The notes beneath the pieces were generated by a model. That model was not told the origin of the DNA and made no database searches. It was given only the letters and a program-made list of their open reading frames with translations. From Nephrocerus scutellatus (Eukaryota; Arthropoda; Insecta; Diptera; Pipunculidae), in the NCBI GenBank assembly GCA_947095585.1, contig OX352763.1, positions 14,495,462 to 14,559,461 on the forward strand: 64,000 nucleotides of DNA, given 5' to 3'. Of the stretch, positions 10,983 through 22,510 are shown piece by piece. Made by a program: the position numbers and the translations under genes. Each line of letters starts with the position of its first letter. Within the stretch, counting starts at the first letter, position 1.

Positions 10983-12895
10983 TTTTTTTTTTAATTTGCG
11001 CACGCGTAAAAGGCTTAGTACTCTTACAATGCTCGGCTATATGATTGGCAAAGCGTGGGCATTAAGGAAAAGGAGGAGAAAAGAGGAGATGTCTGAGGGT
11101 TTTTGAGTTTGAGGATGTTTGAGGGTTAACTGATGACCATTTGAAGGGGCACAAGTATTGCGGTTGAATTCAAGGAGATGTGGCATGCAACTGGATATTT
11201 CTTTTGAGCACCGCTGCATCCTGCGGTGTTCTAGCGAATCTATTGATTTCGCTATATTAACGTCAGCGATAAATTTTAACGTATGGTTTTGCATTCTATC
11301 CAGCTGATGCCAGATAGTTTTAGGGGCACCAGACCAGACATGACAATTATACATAAGTTTAGGGCGGAGATAAAATTCTTGTAGATAGTTGCCAGATCAG
11401 AGGGAGTGAAAAATTTCTTGCACCGGGTTAGAAAGCCTAAACATTTCGCAGCATTTTTGGCGACGGTGAATATGTGGTCATTCCAATGAAGCTTGTCGTT
11501 AACGCACATAAACAGAATTGCGAGTTTTTCTGTTTCATTGATGACAAATGCTCATCATGTATAATTAATGGGTGGATTTAAGATTCGCTTGTGCGACAGG
11601 TGACAGTATTGGGTTTTGGAAGCGTTAAATTATACTCGATTGTTTTCTCTCCATTTTATGGAGCTGTCCAGGTCAGAATTTAACGTGCTTAACATACTCG
11701 TACGTAGTTGTTTAAGTTACACATGAGAAATGGAGGGAAGTTCCTCAAACTTATATCAGAAGCTGAGAATACTGTCGTCAGCGAAAGAATGAATTGGATT
11801 AAAAGTAACGGACAAGAGGTCATTAATAAAAATGAGGAAGAGATAAAACAGAGCCCTAGGGAACGCCAGCATTTATGTGATGTATTTTAGACTTGAAAGC
11901 GTCCAAGACAACTTGAATTGAGCATTCAAAAAAATAACTGCTAGTCCAATGAAGCAGTTTTTCATCGACTCCATAAGCAGGTTTTTTTGACAAAAGATGC
12001 CACACTCTGTCAAATGCCTTTGAAATATCGAGTCCAACAGCTTTGCTTTTACGAAAATAATGCAAACAATTTGGTTTTGTCCTCAGATCTGACAACTGGA
12101 ATGTCATTAAAAATGAGCGTTGGAATCGACGACGAGGCAGTATTTTTGATACTTTTCAGGAATGAACAAAATGTTTTACTACCTTTGGGACAATGGAGTA
12201 TTTTTTGTCTAAATTTTTGATCGTAGGCCAATTCGATTGGCCGAAGATGGGCATTGCAATCATATCTGGCTCGTTTGATATTTATTCGATTTTCCTCAAT
12301 AGGTTTACTTTGTCAAACCGAAAGCATACCCTCTCTAATCCTAGAAACCTTTTTACAGCTTGAGTCATACTATCCAGCCTCCTTTGGTTGATAGACTTAT
12401 TCCTGAAAGGGATATACTCTCTTATACAAATTAGGATGATTTTTGTGATCGCATCAGCGGCAGCATTCACGTTGCAATCGCGAAACAATGAAGACCATTT
12501 AATACTCCTAAAGAAGTTTTTAAGGCCATCCCAATTGGCTTTCTCGTATTGCCATACTGTTTTTTGGGAGTTTTTTTCTCTAACTGCGTGGTTTAATATT
12601 ATTATAAATTTGCTGATACAACACAATGGTCGGAGGCCTAGAGGCAATAATACATTGACTGTGTATTGATCAGAATGATATGGAACAAGGGTGTTACGGA
12701 ATGATTTGCAATGTTAGGTATGGTTGTAGACTCATCTACAAACTGAGTAAGGTGATTAATCTCAGCGAATATCTCAACCCACCTTCCTTCTGGTGTTGTC
12801 TGGCCAGAATTGATCTGCTTGAACCTTTTTGCCATTTGAATGTAACGCACCGTAAGTGCCCACATTCGTATCCTGAGTCATAAATTAATAGCAAT
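10983..12895 (-). pseudogene. Family A LINE, endonuclease end to poly-A tail
   Basis: This is the longest family A copy, broken by many stops and frameshifts. Minus-strand blocks in order: INSGQTTPEGRWVEIFAEIN (end of the APE endonuclease, about 12,800); VWQYEKANWDGLKNFFRSI (12,560); YDQKFRQKILHCPKGSKTF (12,200); the RT block A motif LDISKAFDRVWH with its catalytic Asp kept (12,030); HHINAGVP, then a frameshifted FADD-box region reading SLTTVFSASD; DKLHWNDHIFTVAKNAAK (11,480); YNCHVWSGAPKTIWHQLDRM (11,340). The 3' UTR ends in a minus-strand A run at about 10,984-10,993. The 3' end matches 26,010-26,250 and 51,120-51,345. Jockey/CR1-type by motif; clade not certain. Confidence 0.85.
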
Positions 12896-13251
12896 AATTA
12901 CAACTGTGACATTTATGAGTGAGTCTCCACTCAAGTAGTGCACTCACATTGTTTACATTGTGTGTGGATTATGTAGTGATGCATGCATTGGTATACTATT
13001 GTATACTTAATGTGTGGCTATACTTGTGTGAATTATGTAGTGATGTATGGCTCGATATATTATCTAAGTTTTTATGTTATTAATACATTCCTCTTTTTTA
13101 GATAAGAAAATTATTATGTAAGTTTTTATGTAACACTTTATTTCCAAAAATTCCAACAGTGACGCTGCGAACTTTCATTCTAATGTTGTATGAGTAATAA
13201 GTTCGTGACACACTAGTGCCTAAGTTGGGCGAAGCACAGCAACTCTGAAAA
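12896..13251. other. AT-rich stretch with a 68-bp-spaced direct repeat
   Basis: TGTGTGGATTATGTAGTGAT (about 12,960) recurs as TGTGTGAATTATGTAGTGAT (about 13,028). I see nothing else. The start may be the decayed 5' flank of the family A LINE. Confidence 0.4.
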
Positions 13252-13398
13252 ATGGAAACAATCAAATATCATGCTGTTATGGTGGCAACTTTAGGGAAAT
13301 CTGCCCAAACGTTAAACAAATTTAAACGTGAATGGGAAAGTGTTAAAGATGACCTATATAATAGAACACTATCAACTTCAACTACTGAGGAAAACTAA
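13252..13398 (+). pseudogene. Mariner-like transposase N-terminal scrap
   Basis: A 48-codon frame from an ATG ends in LNKFKREWESVKDDLYNR and STSTTEEN. This resembles the linker after the first helix-turn-helix of mariner transposases (W..RF..GRESV.DDPRSGRPSTSTTEEN), with the GRP AT-hook-like motif lost. A stop follows at once and later frames do not recover the DDE core. It is a small dead fragment; its match is moderate and rests on about 25 residues. Confidence 0.5.
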
Positions 13399-14319
13399 CA
13401 TGAAGACGAATGCAAACAAATGGAATTTCTGGTTGATGTGGATTTTTGTTCGTTCGGATTTCTGATCGTTCTACAGAAATCATAAAAAGAATGAAAACTC
13501 TGGGACTTTGCCAGCGTAACCAGGGTTTTGGTTTGTTATATCTCCCTCTGAGTTAAGGATAAAACGTCAGTTTCCTACGCTCCATATTGGTATTTCGTAT
13601 AATTGTGTAAAATAAAAGAAAATTGTAATAATTTCATTAAAACTCGGGGTTTTATCCAATTAGCTTGATTTGGCTTCCTTCCTTTTGTTCACATTCAACG
13701 CAATGTCTGGCGGAATTTTTTGGAAACATTCTCAGCTAATCTCACTGTTAGATAAACATTAAGTTCAAATTTTTTTGTACATCCTGAAGACACTTAAAAC
13801 ACAACACCATAATGTGCTCCATTTAGCCAATGGCTGATGAAAGTATATATTTTATCCAAACCTCCATTATATAGCTGATGTTTTTGCAACAAAGTTGTGC
13901 ATGTTTACCTTTTAGGTATTGCCATCGCATAATGTGGACTATTAAGGGCGCTGCCATTCTGTTCTGTGTGGTGTTCCATGTCTTGTGTTTTTTTAACAAC
14001 CACAGAAAGGTTGTCTCTTAATGGATTTGTTAAAATTTTACAAGGTTTTTACGAATTTCGTATGTTGTTTGTTGATTGGTTGTGATGTACACATTTACTT
14101 GTAGTTCCGGTTTAATGTATTTCAATCAGTTTGTGAATTAATTGTCGGTGAAATGCTGTTTAGTTAAAACAAAAATGCTAAGCTTTGTGTTCGGAAATTT
14201 GTCAAACTTTGTAGGTATTAGAAGTTCAAAGGTCCCATTTAGTTGTATAGCAAGTCATTACTCGCTTTTAAATTGTATTAAGTGGTTATTGCATGAATAA
14301 AGTAAACCTCGGGTGTGTT
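13399..14319. other. AT-rich stretch, no gene seen
   Basis: No supported gene. The last bases (about 14,290-14,340) hold TTAGGTTAAGTTAGGTTAAG, which I treat as the outer edge of the 3' end of the family C LINE that follows. Confidence 0.45.
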
Positions 14320-15990
14320 GAACTTAGGTTAAGTTAGGTTAAGATGGCTGTCAGTGAAACCGCACACTTAGACCAACAATGGTCCATTGTGATACCACAC
14401 GGATCAGGAAAAATTCCCTCCACCTACTAGATGAACCAATTAGAGCTTCGTATGAAGCGTAGGAGACTATCAATGTCAATGTTGATGAGATCATTAGTGT
14501 CATTGTAGAAGAAAGCTCCCATACAAGACAAGACAAGACAAGTACAAAAAGATGGACGATGGTCTCCTCTTCCTTCTAATCCATGCAGCTTCTGCAGAAA
14601 TCATTCGAGAAGTCTTCAAGTCTTTCTGCATGCTTATCTATAAGACAGTGTCCAGTGATGACACCTACAATAGCACCGATGTGCGATCTTTTTTGAAAGA
14701 TCAAACACATCGAGCGTATTGGATCTAGCTTGGTCCAGATTTGCTATGTCGCTATGCAAGTTCTACCATTTGACCATCTACAGTTAGTTTTTACATTAGC
14801 ATCCCGCTTTAATAAGAGTTTGCATGTAGTGATTGGTATGCCTTTTGAACCATATTCAGGGTAGTGTAGTTACTTGCTTGACGAGTTCGTCAGCCATACA
14901 GTTACCCGGAATGTCTCTGTACTCCGGCACCCAACACAGTTGGATATTGAACTGCTCCGCCTTAGGCTAGAATTGAATTTGTAGAGACTGATTCCAGGGA
15001 TTTCAGTACAGCTTGGCTATCGGAGAATATACGGATATCCTTAACGGGTATGACGTTTCTCTTCAGCCAAGACAAGGCTTCACTGATCACCATCATTTCA
15101 GCCTGGAAACACTACATAGCAGACGGAAAGAGAGGCTAAGGTTTAGCTTTTTGAGAAAACACCTTCTCCGACTTCGTAATCAGTTTTTGACCCGTCTGTG
15201 TAAAAATGAATGTGTTCATATTCCAAGTAAGCGTCGAACTAACAGCTACTTGCCTGATATAAATGTCGAGTGGTGTAAGGTCGAACAGAATGCCCAATGC
15301 AGAGGAGGGGATTGTACGAAGTGCTCCGCTCATACATAGATTAGCTGATCTTTGGACTTCAGTTAATTTGTCAAGGCTTGCTTTCTTATTAAAGGTAGTC
15401 TACCATACAGTCACACCGTATAAAAATGTAGGTCTTACTACCGCTGTATATAGCCAATGAGTTAAATGTGGTTGAAGACCACATCTGCTACCAATGGCTT
15501 TTTTGCATGAAAAGAGTGCCACTGTGGCTATACGAACTTTTTCTTGTATGTTAGGTTTCCAGCTTAGCTTTGTGTTCAAAATAAATCCCAAATACTTGGC
15601 TCTATCAAAGAATGTTACGCTTATACCTTTTATAGAAGGAGGTTTAATATGTGGAACTTTATATTTCCTGGTGAATAGGACAAGCTCAGTTTTGTATGGA
15701 TTTACCCCTAAACCACAGCAATCTGCTCAGCAAGTTAGCTTGTTGAGAGCATTTTGCAGGAGTTCCTTTAATGTATTCGGGTATTTTCCTGAGACGGCAC
15801 TAGCGACGTCATCCAATTAAGCGACTACTCAGCAGCCCTCACCTCTTAGGCATACCAGCAGCTCATTCATCGCTAAGTTCCATAGAAGGAGATAGGTCTC
15901 CAACTTGTGGGCTTACTCTATAGACAGATCTTCTAGCGTACGACGCGCCCAGCTTTGAATTAATAATCCGACTTGTTAGCAGAAGATTAG
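14320..15990 (-). pseudogene. Family C LINE, RT to RNase H and 3' end
   Basis: Read on the minus strand from 15,990: an eroded RT palm (SPQVGDLSPS in place of PQGGILSP), then LDDVASAVSGKYP where YADD is expected, FTRK and YLGFILNTKLSWKPNIQEKV (15,590), ATVALFSCKKAIGSRCGLQP and WLYTAVVRPTFLYGVTVWW (RT thumb), SGALRTIPSSALGILFDLTP, then RNase H blocks EMMVISEALSWLKRNV and IRIFSDSQAVLKSLES (about 15,030). The terminal Cys/His region and 3' UTR reach about 14,320, with an AGGTTAAGTTAGG-type tail. Several stops and frameshifts make it non-functional. A family B 5' fragment lies immediately beyond 16,030 on the same strand. Confidence 0.8.
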
Positions 15991-16029
15991 TCAATTCGCC
16001 CAGCGACTTTTCCTGTGTTTTTTGAGGAA

Positions 16030-16165
16030 AAATTCCCGAAGGCCACCGGGAGGTTTAATCGCTCTCTCATTAGTCAGAATAGATACGGCACTTACATAAA
16101 CGCTCCGTGTTATTCCTCCTACTATGCTGATGGCTGTCCGCCAAGTAAGTCTTTAAAGTCTCTAA
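16030..16165 (-). pseudogene. Family B LINE 5' fragment
   Basis: The block from GGCCACCGGGAGGTTTAATCG to the TGCTGATGGCTGTCCGCC region matches 34,850-34,970, the 5' end of the family B copy at 32,830-34,965, including GTGTTATTCCTCCTACTATG (GTGTTATTCGCCCTACTCTC there). It lacks all catalytic parts. It abuts the family C copy, suggesting that one element inserted next to or into the other. Confidence 0.65.
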
Positions 16166-19100
16166 AAGAAGCCAAACTAAAGCATTGAACCACTTTTTTC
16201 AGAAAAATTCATAAATATAATAAAACAAAATCAACAACGTTGCAATCATCTGAAATTTAGTTTTTTTTTAATTGGAAATCATCGTTGTACACTCATTTCA
16301 GTGTATGTTGACAATAAATGCTCAAGGCTAAAATTCCCAATTAGCTTTAACAAATGTGTCACGGCTTATAAGTCGCTGCATATATTAACATAATTTAAAT
16401 ATTCTATCAACCAGTAATGAGTAGAACAAATAAATAATCATTTATACAAGTTTGCGAATGTGCATCCAAATGTTGTTTATGAGTGGCGAGCGACCGGGTT
16501 CCGCGCGACTTAATCAGGTTTTCCATACAACAAAATATCGAAATTTGGAAATTTGTTGGTAGTATTTTTTACTTGTAGGATGGTTGAGTATGATGCCACA
16601 AAAATATTTAATACATATTACAGACAAACACACAGACACCCGCTTGCGAGCTTACGCTTGTGATAGATCATCAGCTGCAGCTATGCTTATTATGATGCGG
16701 TCCAAACCACATGGCACAAAAGACAAAGGATATTATTCTCTGGACTGTGTATCTGTAATGAAATTCAGTCATTGAATCGATTTCAAAAATGCACATCCTT
16801 TCTGTGTGTATATACATTTTATAGTTTAGTTTAGTTAACGTGATTTAAATTCAATGGGACCATTAGAAAATACATAATGAAATTTGGCAGCTGCAGGATC
16901 AACTGCACTCCAGCTCTGACACCGAAGCACAGAAGTAAACTTTTAAGCATATCGCGTGGAGTACAAATGTACTAGCACACATGTTCATACATAAATTGAG
17001 TATACATCTATATATCATATAGAAATTGTATTAATTTGAGATTTATATCGGTCATTGTGAGTGTACGTTCATTGGAGGGAACTAGAAAATTGCCCATTTG
17101 TGGATACTCGTAATTATAAATCTGATGAATTTCATGCTGGATGCGCGCTTTTCTTCTGCGGATAATACGTAAGACAAACTCGTATACCATTCAATATTCA
17201 TTCTACTTTCAGCGTCATTAATCGGTAAAATCGAAACATCCTTCATTGACATCCTGCCTTATGATCAAAACAGTCTGTCACAACACTACAAATAGAAATG
17301 CATAACTTGTCAAGCATAGCCGTTATGTGTGTTGTGTTGTGTTATGTCTATGGATTTGTATTTAAGAATAAATGTTGCCGCTCTCTTACCAGATGAATAA
17401 GGGAAATAAAAAAGTGCTTAAGGCAACAGCCGACCATATCTTGTAATACATTTTCAATGGTCCTTATGAAATGTTACAAGTTGTTGCAGGTTTTGAGAGT
17501 TGAGTTGAATAAATTTCCATGCAAGCAATGATGTATAGATTCATTGAAATTCGAACGACACCTGAGGCTTCTTGGACAAATTTTTGGATTTTTACTTTCG
17601 AGTAACATTAACTTGAGCAGCTGGTACTCTGGATACAATTGAAATTGTTTTTCTTTTTTATCTGGTTTGGTAGTTGTGCCTCAATCACTTGAGTTCGACA
17701 GTATATTGCTTACTGTAATGCGGGTAAAAAGTATCATCACTCAAGGGTCATTACTGTTGTTGGCAAGTACCCATAGTGTATTGTACTGCTGTGCGTTGGA
17801 AGAAGTGGAAAATCAACAAAAACTACATTTTGTTGTATAGGTAGTACATGATAAAATAAGCATGGATCCATATAAACTTCTAAGTAATTCACATATAAAT
17901 TATACTTATATATGTTCTATGTAATAGTTAGACGCATTTTTTCAGAAACTTCCCTACATGTAGGAGTGGAGGGGACATATAACTAAACAAATGTCGTTCC
18001 TAGAATATGTAGACAATTTAATTTTACGTTTATCAAGATATTATCCAAATTTGTACTACGTCCAATTTCAGAAATATTCCCATTTTCTTAGAGTCGTAAA
18101 ATTATTTATGGCAACCCTGAAATTTTAAATTCCAAATCAGTCAGAAGGTTATTATATTATTATATGATCCATTGAAGGGTTATCTATCAAATTAATTGTT
18201 TCTTAAGATTTCAAATTGTAAATAAATAAATACGTCATCTGCTGAAGTTGTTATGAGAATTTATTTGCATCTGTACCTGTAGCATTGTAATTAAAAATGT
18301 TTAAAATATTACTCGTTTTAGGCCATTTCTTCTCCCGGAAGAATATTTTACAGCAATTACATTTGTTTGCCTTTTTTTTGGGTTCAGAAAAAAGCAAATG
18401 CCATTAAATCGCTTTGTTTCGCAATAATGTGGCGTAACTTTATTAATGCTCTACTTGAGCTTTTTTTTAGCAGCAGTAACTGTGCATTAGCATATTCTGC
18501 TTTTCCAACTTAATAAATTCATTCATCATTCGTATTTTCAACTTTTAAAGCGCTTTAAAGCGACTAGCGCTCATAGGCTATCCAGACGTCCATTTACAGT
18601 CATTAATAACTTAATGCAACCAATAATTTAAGACTTTTAAGTACTCCATTTCGAAATTCGCTTGCTCGCATTGCAGTGCCGTTTTGCAAAGTTAGTATCC
18701 CAATGGATAATTTCGCCAAAATATTTAAGAAAGAATCCAAAAAGTGAAAAAATAAATGAAAAGGAATTACATTTGTGGATTCTCGCGGTTTGCCTGTGCA
18801 TGTGTGCTCTTTAACTATTTGCTTTTATTTTAGCTTTAGTGATTGATTAACAAGGATTCTTTTTTGCAGCACCACTTTCCTCTTTGCATGGACACTATAT
18901 AGCTTGTTTATATTTCTTTTTGTTTTTTCTCTAGGAAATTATATCAAAAGTTAAAGTACCAAACTATTCTCAATAAATCGATTCCAATTACAATTATTTT
19001 GATATTCCGTGCAATTTATGAAATTGAATCAAATTTTGATATTTTACTCTGGTAACAGATGCACATCACATCCTCTCCTTAAGAGTACTTGCATATAAGC

Positions 19101-20289
19101 TTTATACATAGGTTGTATGTGCGCACTTGGGTTTATTGTTAAATTCGCAATGTGAAATACGACATAAATAAATTTAATGCATTATATTGACTTGTAATAC
19201 AAGCAGGCATTTCAAATCTGTTATGAGTTATTTTGAGAAATTGTTTCTGTTTTTAAAAAATTCTTAAAAAACGTGTACAAGATACAATGTATCATAATTA
19301 ACATTGTACGCATTTAAAATCAAACTCTTTGCCTACGCTCTTTGGAAGGAAAAGTACAGAAAGCAAGAGGTTTTCGTAGAGAAAAGATAAAAACTGATAT
19401 AAAGTTAGTGAGAACTTACTGAACGGTTTCGAAGCCTTAGAAGTTTTTGGGACTACCTAGGTCTGTCACCTGTCGACCTAATGGCCCAGGAGAAAAAAAG
19501 TTCATCATTGTCGTATACGATCAGTTGTCCGATCCTGGTATAACGTAAAATAAAAAGGTACATCAAGAAAAAGATAGAATTAAGTGTATAAGCAGTAAAA
19601 GAAAAGGCGATAAAAGCAGTAGCGCTAAGGCACAAAAAACCTGAGAGAGGAGGATAACCACTTGATAAATTAAATAATAGATAAGTGGTTGTACCACTAA
19701 TATGGTGATGTTAACTACAAACTCACTTAGTTTCTACCAGCTCCAGGTTAAAGGAAGCAAAGAAACTCTTAGTAGATTAACATTCATATTGCAATTCACA
19801 CTCTACTCGAAAACAATGAAAAAATTATAGTGCCTGGAAAGGTTCGCTTATTACTCACTCACGTTGATTGTAATTTTTTGCTTTTATGAAACAAAAGACG
19901 TGAATCATAAACGAATGAAAACATATGCGAAGCAAGGTCTAATTTATAAAAGTAATAATCACAAAAGGAATATTCTTGAGATTCTACATCACGTAATGTA
20001 TGCGTGTGTTTATGAGCACTGTTGCTATAGGTAATAATAAAAAGGACTTTTACGCAGTGACACTTCACACAACAACAATAGAACAGACTGACTTTCTAGT
20101 TCATGGGCAGAAAGTGGGATAAAATTGGCGCCTGAGGTTCCTTATCGTTTTAAAAATTAATGAGCTTTAAATAGCATTATTATAATAATGTGTTAATAAA
20201 CATTATATGATTCCGCGTGTATGTTGACATGGTGATACAATGTCAATGTCAAACCCCAATCTGAACTTGAATCTTCAGTTATTTCAAAC
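16166..20289. other. 4.1 kb AT-rich stretch, no gene seen
   Basis: The longest quiet stretch in the window. I find no transposon motif, RNA gene or coding-like frame. Frames up to 70 codons are isolated and unrecognised. Candidate regulatory sequence cannot be judged without cross-species alignment. Confidence 0.5.
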
Positions 20290-20790
20290 AACTCATCATG
20301 CACATACGGTTACTTGTACCTGATGGGTGTTCATAAACCGATCTCTCCCTGAGTTCTGACGTAATACTCGTGGCGCTCTAAATACCCATTGGTTTACCCT
20401 CAAGTCCATCTTCCAACGTACAGTTAATTTCAGTGATTCGTTCATCAGCCGTTCAACACGTATGTTGAATCGTTTGCCAATATATATAATATCAACGACA
20501 GCTTGACATATAATACCCGCGGTTCTTATTAATGTGGGTGGTTGGAACCTTGATCTATTAGATATTTCCGACAGAGATTCTGAGTGATATTTAATGGCTT
20601 CCAACGGACTTTTACTAACCACCACGCGATTCAACTTTATCTTCGAGCAGTTTTGATCATTTATTTGCTAGACTTAATAGCAAAATCGCTTATACATTAA
20701 GTGGTTTTGTAAATGACTATAGGCTTACAGATCACCGAATGGTTGCTATTACGATTGCTAAGGATTCGGTTATTAGTACCAAAAAATTTA
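20290..20790 (+). pseudogene. Family D LINE: 3' end followed by an endonuclease piece
   Basis: From about 20,340 the + strand reads LNTHWFTLKSIFQRTVNFSD and FISRSTRMLNRLP, a LINE ORF2 C-terminus. About 100 bp later comes NVGGWNLDLLDISDRDSE (family knowledge: G.D.N.DLL, an APE endonuclease block), YLMASNGLL, then DHLFARLNSKIAYTLSGF and YRLTDHRMVAITI, ending the endonuclease with its catalytic DH pair (SDH/TDH motif). So a C-terminus is upstream of an N-terminal domain, a tail-to-head arrangement. Stops interrupt both parts. Confidence 0.7.
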
Positions 20791-20924
20791 TTTAATATGT
20801 AAATCTAGAATAAATTACTGTATGCTAATTGATTGCTTATAAATGAGTTTTGGAATCCAGTTTATGCGGAGAGTGATCCCTGTATTTGATACGACATCTT
20901 ACTGTTATTCTCTTCCATAATTTA

Positions 20925-22510
20925 TATACCTGGGTATCTACTGATGGAGCCACTCCAGATAGACTAGGTGTTGATAGACTGCCGCCACAACCCGAACCTA
21001 ATGACGGAACGAACGTACCGAGGTGCGCCCTAAATGCAGGGAGAGTAAGGCCTGGGGATGTCGGGCGTAGAAGAGAAATGGACACGCCTTAAGAACTACT
21101 GACTTAAGAGGTAGTCAGCAGTACTACCTATTTGATTCGTTTTCGTAGAGATCAGAACGACTGGTTCGATGACGAATGTAAGAACTAGAACAGTACAGAG
21201 AGCTAGGACCGCACCAGGCGTGGAAGTTCAACCATAGAGTCCGCGGTATGACGCAATATACACCGCATCGCACAAACTGCCGGGCAAGGAAGAAGCTATG
21301 CCAGAAGACAAGCGAAGAGGCATTCTGGGCCTCATACATATACGTATAATACGTATAAGATTTCCTACTCTATCCTTCTAGACAGGATAGCTCTATACGT
21401 TAAAGTCATCATTGGCCCATACCAGTATGGCCTCATCCCAGGCAAATCAACTACTGATCAGATTTCAACCTCTAGACAGGTGATAGAAAAACGTCTAGTT
21501 TCAAAACTCACTACACCATTTTTTTATAGACTTTAAAGCCACCTATGATAGCATAGCCAGAGTAGAACTTTATAAAGCCATGATAGAATTTGGCATCCCA
21601 AATATTCTGACACGACTATGTAGGTTGACAATGACCAATGTTATAGGCCAAGTAAAAATAACCGGATCACTATCAAGCTCATTCAACATCTATAATGGGC
21701 TCCAAAAAGGGGATGGACTGGCCTACGTCCTCTTCAACATGGCGTTGGAGAAATTTATCTAAGACTCTGACGTAACGGCGAGAGGAACAATTCTCTATAA
21801 GTCCATTCAGATACTGGCTTACGCAGATGATATTGACATCGTTGGTAGAAACCCAAGATCTGTACAGGAAGCTTTCATCCAGATCGAGCAGGCGGCTCGA
21901 AATCTGGGGCTAGACATAAATGAGAGAAAAACAAAGTACATTTGAAGAAGTGCAATCCTTTAACTATTCTACGCGCACGGTTGCTAAAAGCCAACAAAGC
22001 CTACTATAGTCTGTCAAGACTCTTCAAATCCAGGAATTTAACCATAACATCCAAGCTGCTGGTATATAAGACAATGGTCATACCAGTGCTTACATATGGA
22101 TCCGAGACTTGGGTGCTTAGCAAAAAGCATTCTGACTTCTTAGTCGCGTTCGAGTCTTACAGAGAATTGTTGGCTCCGTATGTGAGTAAGGACGATTCCG
22201 GAGACTCTATAACTATGAGATCTACCAGTATTTTCCGCGATGTCGACATCGTGAAGAGTATTAGGCTCGGTAGGCTCCGGTGAGGAGGACACCTAGCTCA
22301 TATGAGCGAAGAGGATCCTTCTCAGATAGTCCTTTGCGGTAGGATTTATGCGAAGCCGGCCAAGCGTACGCTGGAAGGATGTCGTAGACCAGACGCCCAA
22401 AGTTTAGGGATGCAAAACTGGTTGACATCGGCTCAAAATCGGGACCGCTGGAGAGACTTTTTGCGGGAGGCCAGGACCGGACCCTGGTTGTAGAGCAAAT
22501 TATGATGATG
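20925..22510 (+). pseudogene. Family B LINE with several internal deletions
   Basis: Successive blocks match the other family B copies but large pieces are missing. From 20,940: a frameshifted WLSPDGATRNQ-type endonuclease segment; 21,025-21,120 the linker (CCCTAAATGCAGGGAGAGTAAG); 21,195-21,270 the REL-QYRE-GPHQ region; 21,400-21,760 RT with YQYGLIPGKSTTDQ and YDSIARVELYKAMIEFGIPN; 21,817-21,850 the YADD box intact as LAYADDIDIVGRNPRSVQEA; 22,000-22,160 LSRLFKSRNLTITSKLL and LTYGSETWVLSKKHSDF; 22,260-22,495 the C-terminal segment ending in RDRWRDF and RTGPWL. A TGATGATG tail follows the stop, as in the 30,925 copy. Non-functional. Confidence 0.85.

Noticed and set aside
15013..15820. Plus-strand ORFs of 65-108 codons
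   Set aside because: Antisense shadows of the minus-strand family C LINE, which has clear RT and RNase H motifs.
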